The notes: a model not told the origin generated them from the letters alone. Shown: positions 1 to 8,657, counted from the first letter of the stretch. The stretch: DNA of 64,000 nucleotides from Paeniglutamicibacter antarcticus (GCF_900010755.1 NZ_CZJT01000110.1:62001-126000); one strand, 5' to 3'. Numbers and translations are program-made.

Positions 1-386
1 GCTCGCGCTTCCTCAAGGTATCGGGAGTGACCTGTGACCCGATATTGCAGTCGTTGCCACCATGGGCTGCCGGGTCCCCACGAGGCTGTCCGTTGACTCG
101 AGTACTGGGCCCAGGGCTCACCCTCTACCCTGCCCAAGGGTGCCGGTAATGCCTGCGGCAAGGGAACCTCCAAGGCATCCGTTGCATCAGCCAAGAACGT
201 CGATTCAAAGTCCTGGAGGCGCGGGTCCTCGATAGGCGCGCAGATCAGTGGCTTCCAACCGGATTCGTCTTCACTGAATATTTCTGTCAGAAAATACACC
301 GGATCGTGGGCGATCGAGCTCACGAACAGGTAGCGCAGCTCGCATGTCTCCCGAATCCAAGCAATATCATTGCGTTCAATTCGCAT
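1..386 (-). CDS. Hypothetical protein, 3' part beyond the left edge
   Basis: An open frame runs without a stop from an ATG at 386 to the left edge (128 codons). GGAGG lies 5 to 6 bases upstream of the ATG, a good ribosome binding site, and codon third positions are G/C rich as in neighbouring genes. The visible part starts MRIERNDIAW and is acidic, with several Trp residues and no membrane segment or signal peptide. I do not recognise the family. It is separated from the cytochrome c maturation operon by a strong terminator, so it is probably its own unit. No function can be assigned. Confidence 0.6.
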   Translation of the reverse strand, partial: MRIERNDIAWIRETCELRYLFVSSIAHDPVYFLTEIFSEDESGWKPLICAPIEDPRLQDFESTFLADATDALEVPLPQALPAPLGRVEGEPWAQYSSQRTASWGPGSPWWQRLQYRVTGHSRYLEEAR

Positions 387-470
387 CCGTTCCTCCATGC
401 CCGTGAGCCGACCCCGTTTTTGGCCCAGCCTGACAGCCAGCTGAGGCGAGGTTCGAGGGCTTAATGCAGC

Positions 471-510
471 AATGGCCCGGATGCTTGCCTGAGCAAGCAT
501 CCGGGCCATT
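471..510 (-). terminator. Terminator of the cytochrome c maturation operon
   Basis: A perfect 18-bp inverted repeat (471-488 and 493-510) with a 4-base CTGA loop sits 16 bases after the ccsB stop codon. It is GC rich in the middle and AT at the base, but has no long U tract, as is common in actinobacteria. Confidence 0.85.
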
Positions 511-526
511 ATCGAATCAATAAGCC

Positions 527-1561
527 TTAAAGTCCGGCGTAGGAGTGCAATCCGTTGAAGTAGATGTTCACGATCGTGAAGTTGAAGACCAAGCACAGGT
601 AGCCAATAATGCTCAACCATGCCGAACGGGCACCGGTCCAACCACCTGTCGCACGGGCGTGCAGGTAGCCGGCGTAGACAACCCAGATCACAAAGCTCCA
701 GACTTCTTTGGTATCCCAGCCCCAGTAGCGTCCCCACGCGGCTTCGGCCCAGATGGCGCCGGCCATGACGGTGAAGGTCCACATGACGAAGGCAACCGCA
801 TTAATGCGGTAAGCGAAGTTCTCCAGTGCACCAGCGCTCGGCACGACTCCCATGAACGGGAACTTGTCGGCCTTGCCAGCAGCGATGGCGTCGACACGCG
901 CGTGTTGCACCAGCTGCAGCACGTTCATGGCGAAGCTGATGGTGAACAGTGCGGAGGCCGCAACGGCAATCGACACGTGGATGATCAACCAGTAACTCTG
1001 CAATGCAGGTACCAGGTGGGCCACAGGCGTCGGGAAGCCCATCGTGGCACCGCACAGCATGACGGTCACCAGGCCGATGACGAAGGTACCCATGAAACGC
1101 AGGTCCTTCTTCAACAGCACCACAACGAAGACCAACGCAACGATGAATGAACCCGTCGAGAGGAATTCATACATATTGCCCCAAGGCACGCGCCCTGCGG
1201 CAATGGCCCGGCTGACCACGGCAAAACCATGCATCAGCACGCCCAGCCAAGTCAGCGAGACAGCGATCTTGGCGGCCATGCGCTTCTCGGAGGCCGGCAC
1301 ATAGTCCATGGAGTCGTTGACCAACTCTTCACCGACCGGTGTGCTTTTCACCGTCGTTGACTTGCCGACGCCTGCGGCGACCAGCACTTTGGTCTCGGCA
1401 GCCAGTGTTGAGGCTTCAATTTCCCGGATTAGCTTGCTCGACTTCGCCATGTCCCACGCAAAGGCAATGAATGCCGCTGCGTAGACAAATGCTGCAAGCA
1501 ACATAAAGAGGTCACTGTATTGCCCCAAGGCAACATTGATAGTGGGCAGTTCGTTTCCCAT
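527..1561 (-). CDS. ccsB: Cytochrome c biogenesis protein CcsB (haem export/ligation)
   Basis: This is the CcsA/CcsB-family subunit of system II cytochrome c maturation. With ResB it carries haem across the membrane and attaches it to apocytochrome c outside the cell. The 344-residue product is a multi-pass membrane protein and has the haem-binding tryptophan-rich motif WGRYWGWD at about residues 276-283, followed by the conserved Glu of that loop. The ATG at 1561 has AGGAGA upstream; a longer reading from 1600 would begin inside the resB end and has no support. It is the last gene of the tlpA-ccdA-resB-ccsB operon, 8 bases after resB. Confidence 0.95.
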   Translation of the reverse strand: MGNELPTINVALGQYSDLFMLLAAFVYAAAFIAFAWDMAKSSKLIREIEASTLAAETKVLVAAGVGKSTTVKSTPVGEELVNDSMDYVPASEKRMAAKIAVSLTWLGVLMHGFAVVSRAIAAGRVPWGNMYEFLSTGSFIVALVFVVVLLKKDLRFMGTFVIGLVTVMLCGATMGFPTPVAHLVPALQSYWLIIHVSIAVAASALFTISFAMNVLQLVQHARVDAIAAGKADKFPFMGVVPSAGALENFAYRINAVAFVMWTFTVMAGAIWAEAAWGRYWGWDTKEVWSFVIWVVYAGYLHARATGGWTGARSAWLSIIGYLCLVFNFTIVNIYFNGLHSYAGL

Positions 1562-1569
1562 AGGGTCTC

Positions 1570-3189
1570 CTATACTCCAGCTCGCTCTACGGCGGGCCAT
1601 TGCTGCTCAAGAAGCTTGCGCAGTTCCTTGGCTTCGGATTCCAAGCGGGGGTCTTCACCACGGGCCAGCAATCCGTATTCGATTATCCGCTCTTCACGCC
1701 CGGATTCGTCAACCGAGTTCTTGATTTTCACCCAGGCACGGCGGCGTGGGGTGAAGAGGGAAATGGCAAGGCCCAAGAGGGCCAAACCGGCAAAGATGGC
1801 GACGGGGCGCTTGCTCGGGTCATAGTTGATGTCCACACCGATAAAGCGCTTGAGCCCGTCGAAAGAAATACTTCCCTTGCCATCAGGAAGTTCGTAGGTC
1901 TGGCCGGCGCCCAACACAATGCCGCCGGAGTCGAGCTTGCGGTCATTCAGCTTGGTGAGCTTGTCGGTATCCAAGACATAAACGTTCTGCGGATTTCCGT
2001 CATCCAAGCCGAGGTTCCCGTAGAAGGAGTTGAGCTGCAGCTGCGGGTTGATGGCGTTCGGGTCACCGGAAATGGCAAACCCTGTTTCATCGGTCATCGC
2101 GGTCGGCAACAGGAATCCCTGGAATCCGAGCTGGTCGGGTTTTGCATCGGGCGCCTTGATCACCAGCACCGACATGTACATGCCGTCCTGCGGAACAGAA
2201 ACCACGGGGCCGCTGAAGGCCACATTTCCCTCGCCGTCCTTCACCGTGACCACCGGGGCATAGCCGTTGCCCACCAGGTAGACATCGGCGCCGTTGATGC
2301 GCAGCGGGTGGTTGACCCGAATAGTTTCCTTCTGCGTGGGTGCCTCGGGACTCCTGCGGGTTTCGACCTCAGCGGTGAAGTCGATGGGCTGTCCGAAGTG
2401 TGTTGTGGACTCACGGTCGAAGGTGATGTTGAATTTATCCAGCTTCACCGAATACGGGATCAGCGATTCCTCGTTGAACCAAGTGCCCGGTTTGAAGGAG
2501 TCATAGGAAACCAGCGAATTCACAAAGGTTTCACCTTCGACCAGGACGCGCTGTCCACCGTAACCAAATGATCCGCCCACGGCCACGGAGGCGAGGATTC
2601 CAACCAAGGAAACGTGGAACAGCAGGTTGCCGATTTCACGGCTGTAGCCGCGCTCCGCGCCAACCGACGGGACTGCACCTTCCGGACGGGCCTGTACACG
2701 GTAGCCACGCTTCTTGAGCAACATGGCAGCATCGTTGACGATCTGCTCGTCGGTGATGCCGGATTCAGTGGCCGACTGGATCTTGAAGGTGCCGTTTTCG
2801 GGTAACCGATTCAGTCGTGAAGGGGTACGCGGCGGCGGCGTCCGCAGGGCCTTTGCATGCTTCTTGATGCGCGGCAGGATGCACCCGATCAATGAAATGA
2901 AAAGCAGTATGTAAATGGCGGAGAACCAGGCCGAAGAGAAGACGTCAAAGAGCTGGAACCTGTCGAGCCACTCGCCCAGTACGGGCTTGTTCGTCAGGTA
3001 AGCGGCAACCTGTTCGGGGTTCACCGCCCTTTGCGGGAACACTGATCCCGGAACCGCGGCCACGGCCAACAGCAGCAGCAGGAACAGTGCCGTGCGCATG
3101 CTGGTGAGCTGGGCCCAAGCCCAGCGAATCATCCCGACGAATCCCAGAGCGGGTACCGCAACATCTTTTTTCATATCTTGTTTTGCCAT
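1570..3189 (-). CDS. resB: Cytochrome c biogenesis protein ResB
   Basis: ResB (Ccs1) partners CcsB in system II haem delivery. The 539-residue product has three closely spaced N-terminal membrane segments, a large extracytoplasmic domain (roughly residues 150-470) and a final membrane segment near the C-terminus, which is the family layout. It ends in a charged cytoplasmic tail. The ATG at 3189 overlaps the ccdA stop codon (TAATG), indicating translational coupling. The frame stays open upstream of this ATG through ccdA, but that stretch is a shadow of ccdA and not part of the protein. Confidence 0.95.
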   Translation of the reverse strand: MAKQDMKKDVAVPALGFVGMIRWAWAQLTSMRTALFLLLLLAVAAVPGSVFPQRAVNPEQVAAYLTNKPVLGEWLDRFQLFDVFSSAWFSAIYILLFISLIGCILPRIKKHAKALRTPPPRTPSRLNRLPENGTFKIQSATESGITDEQIVNDAAMLLKKRGYRVQARPEGAVPSVGAERGYSREIGNLLFHVSLVGILASVAVGGSFGYGGQRVLVEGETFVNSLVSYDSFKPGTWFNEESLIPYSVKLDKFNITFDRESTTHFGQPIDFTAEVETRRSPEAPTQKETIRVNHPLRINGADVYLVGNGYAPVVTVKDGEGNVAFSGPVVSVPQDGMYMSVLVIKAPDAKPDQLGFQGFLLPTAMTDETGFAISGDPNAINPQLQLNSFYGNLGLDDGNPQNVYVLDTDKLTKLNDRKLDSGGIVLGAGQTYELPDGKGSISFDGLKRFIGVDINYDPSKRPVAIFAGLALLGLAISLFTPRRRAWVKIKNSVDESGREERIIEYGLLARGEDPRLESEAKELRKLLEQQWPAVERAGV

Positions 3190-3983
3190 TAGATGGGTAA
3201 CCTGACTTCGTTGGCGAACCAATCTTGCAATTGTGTGACCCAGACACCCCACAGGCCGGAAGCCATGAGAACACCCAGGAGGATAAGCAGCCCGCCGCCG
3301 AATCGCATGATTGCGAGCTGGTGACGGCGGAAGAACTTCATGGCGCCCATGCCGCGGCGCAGGCCGAGTGCGATGAAGAGGAAAGGCAGCCCCAGGCCCA
3401 TGCAGTAGAAGAAGGTCAACAGCGCACCCTTGCCAACACTGGCATCGGGGCCGCTGCTCATCGCCAAAACCGCAGCCAGTGTGGGGCCGATACACGGGGC
3501 CCACCCCAACCCGAAGGTCACTCCCAATACCGGGGCGCCCCAGAGCCCGGCCGGGGGCTTGCGGTGAATTTTGGCTTCGCGTTGCATGAAGGAGAAACCG
3601 CCCATGAACACTACGCCCATGAGGATCACCACCACGCCGAGGACTTGGGTAAGCCAGGCACCCTCAAAACGCATCCAATAGGCAAACTGCGAAAATATGC
3701 TGCCTGCGAGGACAAAGACTGCCGTGAAGCCCAAGATGAACAGGCCAATGCCGGTGACCATGCGGCCGCGTTTTTGGTCGGCAAGGTCCGCCCCGGAAAG
3801 ACCCGTGACATAACCCAAGTAGCCGGGAACCAGCGGCAGTACGCAAGGCGAAAGGAAGGATACAAGACCGGCAAGGATCGCCACGGGAACTGCCAGAATC
3901 AGCGATCCATCCATGACGATCTCGGCAAAGGGGTTGGCTTGGGCCGGCAATGCCAAAGCAACAACATACGGCGGGCTTATCAC
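3189..3983 (-). CDS. ccdA: Cytochrome c biogenesis protein CcdA (thiol-disulfide electron transfer)
   Basis: CcdA passes electrons from cytoplasmic thioredoxin across the membrane to an extracytoplasmic thioredoxin-like protein, which keeps the apocytochrome CXXCH cysteines reduced. The 264-residue product has about six membrane segments and the two conserved cysteine motifs, SPCVLPL (Cys47) and WAPCIGPT (Cys164). It begins with GTG at 3983, overlapping the TGA of the upstream tlpA-like gene as GTGA, so the two are translationally coupled. Its neighbours are its expected electron acceptor upstream and resB downstream. Confidence 0.95.
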   Translation of the reverse strand: MISPPYVVALALPAQANPFAEIVMDGSLILAVPVAILAGLVSFLSPCVLPLVPGYLGYVTGLSGADLADQKRGRMVTGIGLFILGFTAVFVLAGSIFSQFAYWMRFEGAWLTQVLGVVVILMGVVFMGGFSFMQREAKIHRKPPAGLWGAPVLGVTFGLGWAPCIGPTLAAVLAMSSGPDASVGKGALLTFFYCMGLGLPFLFIALGLRRGMGAMKFFRRHQLAIMRFGGGLLILLGVLMASGLWGVWVTQLQDWFANEVRLPI

Positions 3984-4606
3984 AACGACTCGGTGAGGGC
4001 CGTGTTGATCAGGGCCTTGAGAGTCGGTTTCTCGGCGACACCAAGGATACGTGATGAGACCCGACCCTGCTTGTCAAGAACCAATGTCGTTGGCACGGCC
4101 TGAAGCGGCACGTATTTGGTCATGGCCAGCTGAACTGCACCCTCGGTGTCCTGGACGGAAGGGTATTTTATGCCAAAGGTGCGTTCGAACGCTTCGGCCG
4201 CATCCTTCTCATCCCGGACGTTGATGCCGATGAATTCGGCTTTCCCCTTGAATTCAGCACTGAGTTCCACCATGTGGGGCGCCTCGATGCGGCACGGAGC
4301 GCAGGCGGCATACCAGAAGTTCAGGACAGTGACTTGGCCCGCCCAGCTGGCCGACTCAATCTTGGTTCCGTCATAGGACACGGCACTGAGTTGTACGGGT
4401 TCTGTGCGTGATTCGGGACCGTATTCCTGTACCGATCCGTCACCGGCAATGTAGTTCTTGTTGTTGCCTTCGCGAGCTTGCTTGGCCAGCGGGTCTTCTT
4501 CGCCAACGCAGGCAGCAAGCGGCACCACTGCCGCAGCAAGCATGGCGGCACGCAAGAATGTGCGCCGTCCCAACCTAGTGGGTTGGGACGAGATGGGATC
4601 GGTCAT
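3980..4606 (-). CDS. TlpA/ResA-like thioredoxin lipoprotein
   Basis: A TlpA/ResA-type thiol-disulfide reductase that would reduce the haem-binding cysteines of apocytochrome c using electrons from CcdA. The 208-residue product has an N-terminal Arg-Arg pair (residues 14-15), a hydrophobic stretch and a lipobox LAAC (Cys33), so it should be a membrane-anchored lipoprotein, possibly exported by the Tat route. The thioredoxin fold carries the active site CAPC (Cys102, Cys105) after the typical FWYAA context. The chosen ATG at 4606 has GGAG upstream; longer readings run into the phosphatase gene. It lies 4 bases after that gene, in one operon. Confidence 0.93.
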   Translation of the reverse strand: MTDPISSQPTRLGRRTFLRAAMLAAAVVPLAACVGEEDPLAKQAREGNNKNYIAGDGSVQEYGPESRTEPVQLSAVSYDGTKIESASWAGQVTVLNFWYAACAPCRIEAPHMVELSAEFKGKAEFIGINVRDEKDAAEAFERTFGIKYPSVQDTEGAVQLAMTKYVPLQAVPTTLVLDKQGRVSSRILGVAEKPTLKALINTALTESL

Positions 4607-4610
4607 GATC

Positions 4611-5273
4611 TCAGGCTCCAGGAATATTCGCAGCGTTGGCCAACAGGTCAACACTGGGCTCTGCATAGCGGACAGCGACCAGACTTTCACCTTCAAAGTC
4701 CAGGCTAGTCACGGAGGTGAGAGTGCACTCGCGTTTCCGCGGGTCATGCCAGAGGGTTTTGCCCTCCGCGGAACGGCGCGTTACCCAAATCGGCAGCTGG
4801 TGGCTGACCAAAATGGCTTGTGCTCCGTCGCCGCCAAGTTCAACCGCACGATCACGGTGTTCAACAATGGCGGCCATCATTCGTTCAGCCTGGTCCCGGT
4901 AGGGCTCCCCCCAGGAAGGACGAAAGGGATTCACGACGTAGGACCAATATTTTGGTTCCTTCAGTCGCTGTTTAATCTGTGAGAGGCCCTGGAATCGGTT
5001 TGCAGCTTCAATGATTCGATCATCAGTCACGATTTCCAAGCCCAGCGCTATGGCTGTGGGGTTGGCGGTTTCCTGCGCGCGTACAAGCGGGGAAGAAACC
5101 AAGTGGGTGATGTTCGCGCCGGCTGCTTTCTGGGCCGCGAAGTACCCTGCCGCGCGTTCGGCCATTTCCTGGCCAAGCTCGGAAAGGTGGAATTCGGGTA
5201 GCCGTCCGTAGAGAACCCTGTCCGGGTTATACACTTCGCCATGACGCAGAAGATGAACAGTAGCAGTCGACAT
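4611..5273 (-). CDS. Histidine phosphatase family protein
   Basis: A 220-residue member of the phosphoglycerate mutase-like histidine phosphatases. The phosphohistidine motif RHG is at residues 10-12, the conserved SPLVRAQET with Arg65 follows, and the second catalytic histidine is in VSHQ (His158). The substrate cannot be read from the sequence: the family covers sugar phosphates, nucleotides and phosphoproteins. It heads the cytochrome c maturation operon, an arrangement known from other actinobacteria, but a role in haem chemistry is not established. It starts at an ATG facing a 269-bp spacer. Confidence 0.88.
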   Translation of the reverse strand: MSTATVHLLRHGEVYNPDRVLYGRLPEFHLSELGQEMAERAAGYFAAQKAAGANITHLVSSPLVRAQETANPTAIALGLEIVTDDRIIEAANRFQGLSQIKQRLKEPKYWSYVVNPFRPSWGEPYRDQAERMMAAIVEHRDRAVELGGDGAQAILVSHQLPIWVTRRSAEGKTLWHDPRKRECTLTSVTSLDFEGESLVAVRYAEPSVDLLANAANIPGA

Positions 5274-5542
5274 GCTTTAAGTGTCTCAAAACTTTGGTGG
5301 GTTACCTAAACCGCATTCGTGGTCGCCCGAGGTCCTGTGTTGGACTTTCAGCGGCAGTACCGGCTCCTGTCCGGTCGCTGTTTCGGCCCCTTTTTGCTCA
5401 GAATCGGTGCGCCCAGTGGAAAACACCCACCTTTTGCATGATGAGGCGCCGTTCAAAAACCATCCTTTAGGAGGGGCATGAATGCGCTGGCCAGCGGATA
5501 TTGTGATGGATAAGACGCATTCACAACCTTAAGGAGCAGGTT
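5274..5542. other. Divergent intergenic region
   Basis: This 269-bp spacer separates the leftward phosphatase operon from the rightward proline-rich gene and should hold both promoters. A GTG-initiated frame at 5281-5481 has no family resemblance and I do not call it. TTGTGATG and CATTCACAA (about 5501-5526) form a loose, widely spaced inverted repeat near the rightward start. Confidence 0.5.
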
Positions 5543-6277
5543 ATGTCGACACCTGAGAACGAGCCCCAGACCCCACAGACCCCGCCGGCGGTCCCTTCAC
5601 CTCCCCAGTATGGTCAGGTTGCTCCCGAAGGACAGAACCCTCAGCCCGGTGCCCCCCAGCAGAATCCATACGGCCAAAACCCGTATGGACAGCAGCCTGC
5701 GCAAAACCCATACGGCCAGAACCCGAATCCGTACGGCCAGCCGCCACAGGCTCCGACCCCATATGGCCAGCAGCCTTACGGTGGTGGTTTCCCGGTTCCA
5801 CCTCAGGGCAACTTCCCTGCACCACAAATACCGACTGAGCGCCCGAAGGAACTGAACATTGCGTTCTGGGCCATCATTGCCGCAGGTTTGGTTTCTGTCC
5901 TGAGCGCACTATTTGGCTTCACCGACGAAATCATTCGCAGCCAAATTTCCATGGTTCCGGATTTTGACACCATCATCAGCGAAGCAGGAATTTCGGTCGC
6001 CGAGTTCATTTCAATGGTGAAGACCATGGTGGTGGTCATGTCCCTAGTCTCATTGATCATTTACGTGCTCATTGCGTTCATGGTCCGCAAAGGCAGCAAC
6101 GTTGCGCGGATCTTCGCCACAGTATTCGCCGCCCTCTCGCTGGTTAGCCTGAGTGCGTCTCCGCTAGCCATCCTTGCCGTTGTCTTGGGCATCGTTGGTG
6201 TCGTCTTCGCTTGGTTGCGTCCGTCAAGCAACTACATTGCGGCACGTCGTGCCGCACGTGCTGCGGGCTTCCGCTAA
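5543..6277 (+). CDS. Proline-rich membrane protein with NPYGQ repeats
   Basis: A 244-residue protein with two parts. Residues 1 to about 95 are disordered and rich in Pro, Gln, Asn and Tyr, with repeated NPYGQ/PYGQ units; the rest has three or four membrane segments and ends in an Arg/Ala-rich basic tail. Proteins of this layout are common in actinobacteria next to cell-envelope genes, and their function is generally unknown. AAGGAGCAGGTT precedes the ATG, a strong ribosome binding site. It is a single-gene unit with its own promoter region and a terminator at 6294. Confidence 0.85.
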   Translation: MSTPENEPQTPQTPPAVPSPPQYGQVAPEGQNPQPGAPQQNPYGQNPYGQQPAQNPYGQNPNPYGQPPQAPTPYGQQPYGGGFPVPPQGNFPAPQIPTERPKELNIAFWAIIAAGLVSVLSALFGFTDEIIRSQISMVPDFDTIISEAGISVAEFISMVKTMVVVMSLVSLIIYVLIAFMVRKGSNVARIFATVFAALSLVSLSASPLAILAVVLGIVGVVFAWLRPSSNYIAARRAARAAGFR

Positions 6278-6293
6278 ACCGCTTCACAATAAG

Positions 6294-6339
6294 GGCCGCG
6301 GCCTTCCGGTGGATTCCGGAAGGCCGCGGCCATTTTTTT
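6294..6339 (+). terminator. Rho-independent terminator
   Basis: A 16-bp GC-rich perfect stem (6294-6309 with 6316-6331) and 6-base loop are followed by A and seven T residues. It ends the 5543 gene and lies before the convergent rex stop. Confidence 0.9.
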
Positions 6340-6369
6340 GCCGTGGGAGCGGCCAGCTGTGACGCGGGC

Positions 6370-7080
6370 TCAGCCGAGGTTCTGCGCGTGGTAGGCCAGG
6401 ATCTGCAGCTCGGTAGCCAGATCGACCTTGCGAAGGTTCACCCCGGTCGGAACCTGCAGGGCAATCGGGGCAAAGCTGAGGATGCTACGGACGCCGCAGG
6501 CGACGACTTGGTCGCACAATTCTTGTGCCGCCGCGCCAGGCACGGAGAGCACGGCGATGTTGGCGGAGGTGGCTTCAAGCACCGCTTTGAGGTTCTTGAT
6601 GTCTTCCACGGCAAGCTTTCCAACACGTGAGCCGATGACTTCCGGTGCTGCGTCCAACAGTGCGACCACTTCGAAGCCGCGGCTTTGAAAACCCCCGTAG
6701 CCCGAGAGCGCACGCCCCAGGTTACCTGCACCGATGATCGCCACGCGCCATTGCTGGCCTAATCCCATGGCGGTGGAAATATGTTGCGCAAGGTCAGCGA
6801 CCATGTATCCCACTCCTCTGGTTCCATAGGATCCAAGCAGCGATAGGTCTTTTCGCAAGATCGCGGGGTTCACGCCGGCTTCTTGCGCCAAGACCCCCGA
6901 AGAAGTGCGTGTCTCTCCCTGGGACTGGAGCGTGTTCAATGCCCGGAGGTATTGGGTCAGCCTTGCCAAAGTTGCCTCTGGCAGTATCCGCTCAATGGAA
7001 CCGGTCATCGCGTCGGGTCGTTGCCCGGACACGCCACTGGCTGCGGGCTCTTGCGGGGTTGGCATCGTGCTCTGACTCAT
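6370..7080 (-). CDS. rex: Redox-sensing transcriptional repressor Rex
   Basis: Rex senses the NADH/NAD+ ratio and represses respiratory and fermentative genes when NADH is low. The 236-residue protein has an N-terminal winged helix (about residues 35-95, with ILRKDLSLLGSYGTRGVGY) and a Rossmann domain with GAGNLG at 117-122, then the C-terminal swapped helix ending LAYHAQNL. The first 30 residues are a disordered extension, so a later start is possible; AAGGA lies directly against the first ATG, and Met6 has better spacing. It is near the cytochrome c maturation genes, which fits redox control, but I found no convincing Rex operator in the window. Confidence 0.95.
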   Translation of the reverse strand: MSQSTMPTPQEPAASGVSGQRPDAMTGSIERILPEATLARLTQYLRALNTLQSQGETRTSSGVLAQEAGVNPAILRKDLSLLGSYGTRGVGYMVADLAQHISTAMGLGQQWRVAIIGAGNLGRALSGYGGFQSRGFEVVALLDAAPEVIGSRVGKLAVEDIKNLKAVLEATSANIAVLSVPGAAAQELCDQVVACGVRSILSFAPIALQVPTGVNLRKVDLATELQILAYHAQNLG

Positions 7081-7164
7081 TCCTTGGATATCTTCTTGAG
7101 GCTTCTATCTGCACCTCACTGCGGGCAAACTGGCTACCGTCTGCTGAAACGGCCATCTAACGAT

Positions 7165-7419
7165 TCAGCCACCCAGTAATGATTCCAAGCGCACCGGGTC
7201 GATAACCCAAAAATCTCGCACCTTGCCGTCGATCAAAAGCACCGGAACTTCCTCGGAATGCCTGGCCAGGAGCTCGGGATCCCCATCGATGTCAACGGCA
7301 GTCCAGCTGTGGCCGAGCCTGGTTGTCACCTCGCTCAAGGTTTCCTTGGCCGTTTGGCACAGGTGGCACCCGGAACGGACCAGAAGGGTAATCTCGGGGA
7401 ATGATCTCGCGCTGCTCAT
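7165..7419 (-). CDS. Glutaredoxin-like family protein
   Basis: An 84-residue thioredoxin-fold protein of the glutaredoxin-like family. The redox pair is CHLC (Cys18, Cys21) right after the first beta strand, and the cis-proline loop is EVPVLLIDGK. It may use mycothiol or another thiol as partner. In other actinobacteria a similar gene sits beside the HAD hydrolase found divergently here, 50 bases away. It lies upstream of rex on the same strand with an 84-bp gap, so co-transcription is possible but unproven. Confidence 0.88.
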   Translation of the reverse strand: MSSARSFPEITLLVRSGCHLCQTAKETLSEVTTRLGHSWTAVDIDGDPELLARHSEEVPVLLIDGKVRDFWVIDPVRLESLLGG

Positions 7420-7469
7420 GGTCTAACGCTACAGCTCTGTGGTGAAAACCCGTGCAATAGACTGTCGGG

Positions 7470-8285
7470 ATGCCTGCCACACCTTCTGAAGCGTCGTCCG
7501 ATGACGGGCAACTGGGAACTTCACGTCCAACCGCTGCTTTCTTCGACGTGGACAACACCATGATGCGCGGGGCCTCGCTCTTTGCTTTGGCCCGCAAAAT
7601 GTACAGGCACCAGGCATTCTCGATGCGCCAAATCCTTTGGTTCCTGCTTCACCAATTGCGATTTGCAGCCCGCGGCGAAAGTCTCGTGGACATTCGGTCC
7701 ATCCGGGACAAGGCCTTGACCTTGGCCCAAGGTTTTCCCGTTGCCGAGATGTTGACCCTGGCTGATGAAATCTACGACGAATTCATCGAGGCCAAGATTT
7801 GGCCCGGCACTCGTGCCATTGCCGAACAGCATGTGCATGCGGGCAGACAGGTATGGCTGGTGACCGCAACTCCCCTGGAGGTTGCTTCGGTCATGGCGCG
7901 CAGGCTTGGGCTCACCGGAGCACTCGGCACCTCGGTTGAGCATGTTGACGGGTTTTACACCGGCAGGCTGGTTGGCGAGATCCTGCACGGCCAGGCCAAG
8001 GCGGACGCAATCAAGGCTCTTGCTGTGCTCGAGGGGTTCGATTTGGCGGATTGCTGGGGGTACAGCGACTCATACAACGACGTTCCGTTGCTTGAAGCCG
8101 TGGGACATCCTGTGGCAATTAACCCCGACGGCAAGTTACGCCTGCATGCAAAGCAAAGAGCTTGGCCTGTTTATGATTTCCGAACCGGGCGCAGGGCCGC
8201 GACCTTCGGGTTGAAAGCAGCAGGTATTTCCGGTGCCGTGTGGGGGCTGTGGCGCAGCCTGGCCATTTTGCGCCGACGCCCATAG
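7470..8285 (+). CDS. HAD-superfamily hydrolase, subfamily IB (SerB/CicA-like)
   Basis: A 271-residue phosphatase-fold protein. Motif I FFDVDNT has the two catalytic aspartates (Asp26, Asp28), motif II is the Thr of VTATP, and the metal-binding motif is GYSDSYNDVPLL. This pattern is that of the HAD IB family, which includes phosphoserine phosphatase and CicA-like proteins. A C-terminal amphipathic stretch rich in Arg, Gly and Trp may touch the membrane. The mycobacterial relative is often named SerB1, but the sequence does not prove phosphoserine as substrate. It ends at a strong terminator (8336). Confidence 0.88.
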   Translation: MPATPSEASSDDGQLGTSRPTAAFFDVDNTMMRGASLFALARKMYRHQAFSMRQILWFLLHQLRFAARGESLVDIRSIRDKALTLAQGFPVAEMLTLADEIYDEFIEAKIWPGTRAIAEQHVHAGRQVWLVTATPLEVASVMARRLGLTGALGTSVEHVDGFYTGRLVGEILHGQAKADAIKALAVLEGFDLADCWGYSDSYNDVPLLEAVGHPVAINPDGKLRLHAKQRAWPVYDFRTGRRAATFGLKAAGISGAVWGLWRSLAILRRRP

Positions 8286-8335
8286 TCTCGATCGTTGCCC
8301 ACCACAGCGTTATCTGCTTAGCTTCCTGAAAAAGG

Positions 8336-8377
8336 AAAAAGGTGCGTTTCCTCCTTGCGGGGGAAACGCACCTTTTT
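8336..8377. terminator. Bidirectional terminator between HAD gene and bS22
   Basis: A 16-bp stem with A5 on one side and T5 on the other (8336-8351 with 8362-8377) can act in both directions. It separates the convergent HAD hydrolase and bS22 genes. Confidence 0.9.
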
Positions 8378-8413
8378 ACATACTCAAGATCTGGATGAAC
8401 CAGAAATCGGTAT

Positions 8414-8512
8414 TTACTTCTTATTACGACGCTGGTGGCGGGTCTTACGAAGCAATTTACGGTGCTTCTTCTTGGCCATACGCTTGCGGCGCTTCTTGAT
8501 AACTGAGCCCAT
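8414..8512 (-). CDS. Small ribosomal protein bS22 (AURKAIP1/COX24 domain)
   Basis: A 32-residue, extremely basic protein (MGSVIKKRRK at the start, QRRNKK at the end). It matches the actinobacterial bS22 family, whose mycobacterial member was found in ribosome structures on the small subunit; the family shares the AURKAIP1/COX24 domain with mitochondrial proteins. GAGGAACC precedes the ATG. The neighbour 145 bases upstream is a BldC-type regulator, the usual arrangement. It is too short for most ORF cut-offs and is easily missed. More than half of the residues are Lys, Arg or His. Confidence 0.93.
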   Translation of the reverse strand: MGSVIKKRRKRMAKKKHRKLLRKTRHQRRNKK

Positions 8513-8657
8513 AATGGTTCCTCACAAACTGATTCGATTGCCGACTACAACTTCTTCGGCACAAAAGCACCAGAAAGCAGTCAACTGGACGTTAAACGTT
8601 CCTTAATAGATTACCTGCTTCTGGGGCAGGTTCTGACCACGCAACGAAGCGGAGACG

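Noticed and set aside
1600..2571. 323-codon plus-strand frame opposite resB
   Set aside because: ResB is well supported; this frame has no domain and no ribosome binding site.
5281..5481. Small plus-strand gene before the proline-rich gene
   Set aside because: A GTG-started frame with no recognisable product; the start sits only 8 bases from the divergent phosphatase start.
5501..5526. Possible Rex operator (TTGTGATG ... CATTCACAA)
   Set aside because: Rex sites have an 8-base spacing of half sites (TTGTGAA-N4-TTCACAA); here the halves are about 14 bases apart, so it is probably chance.
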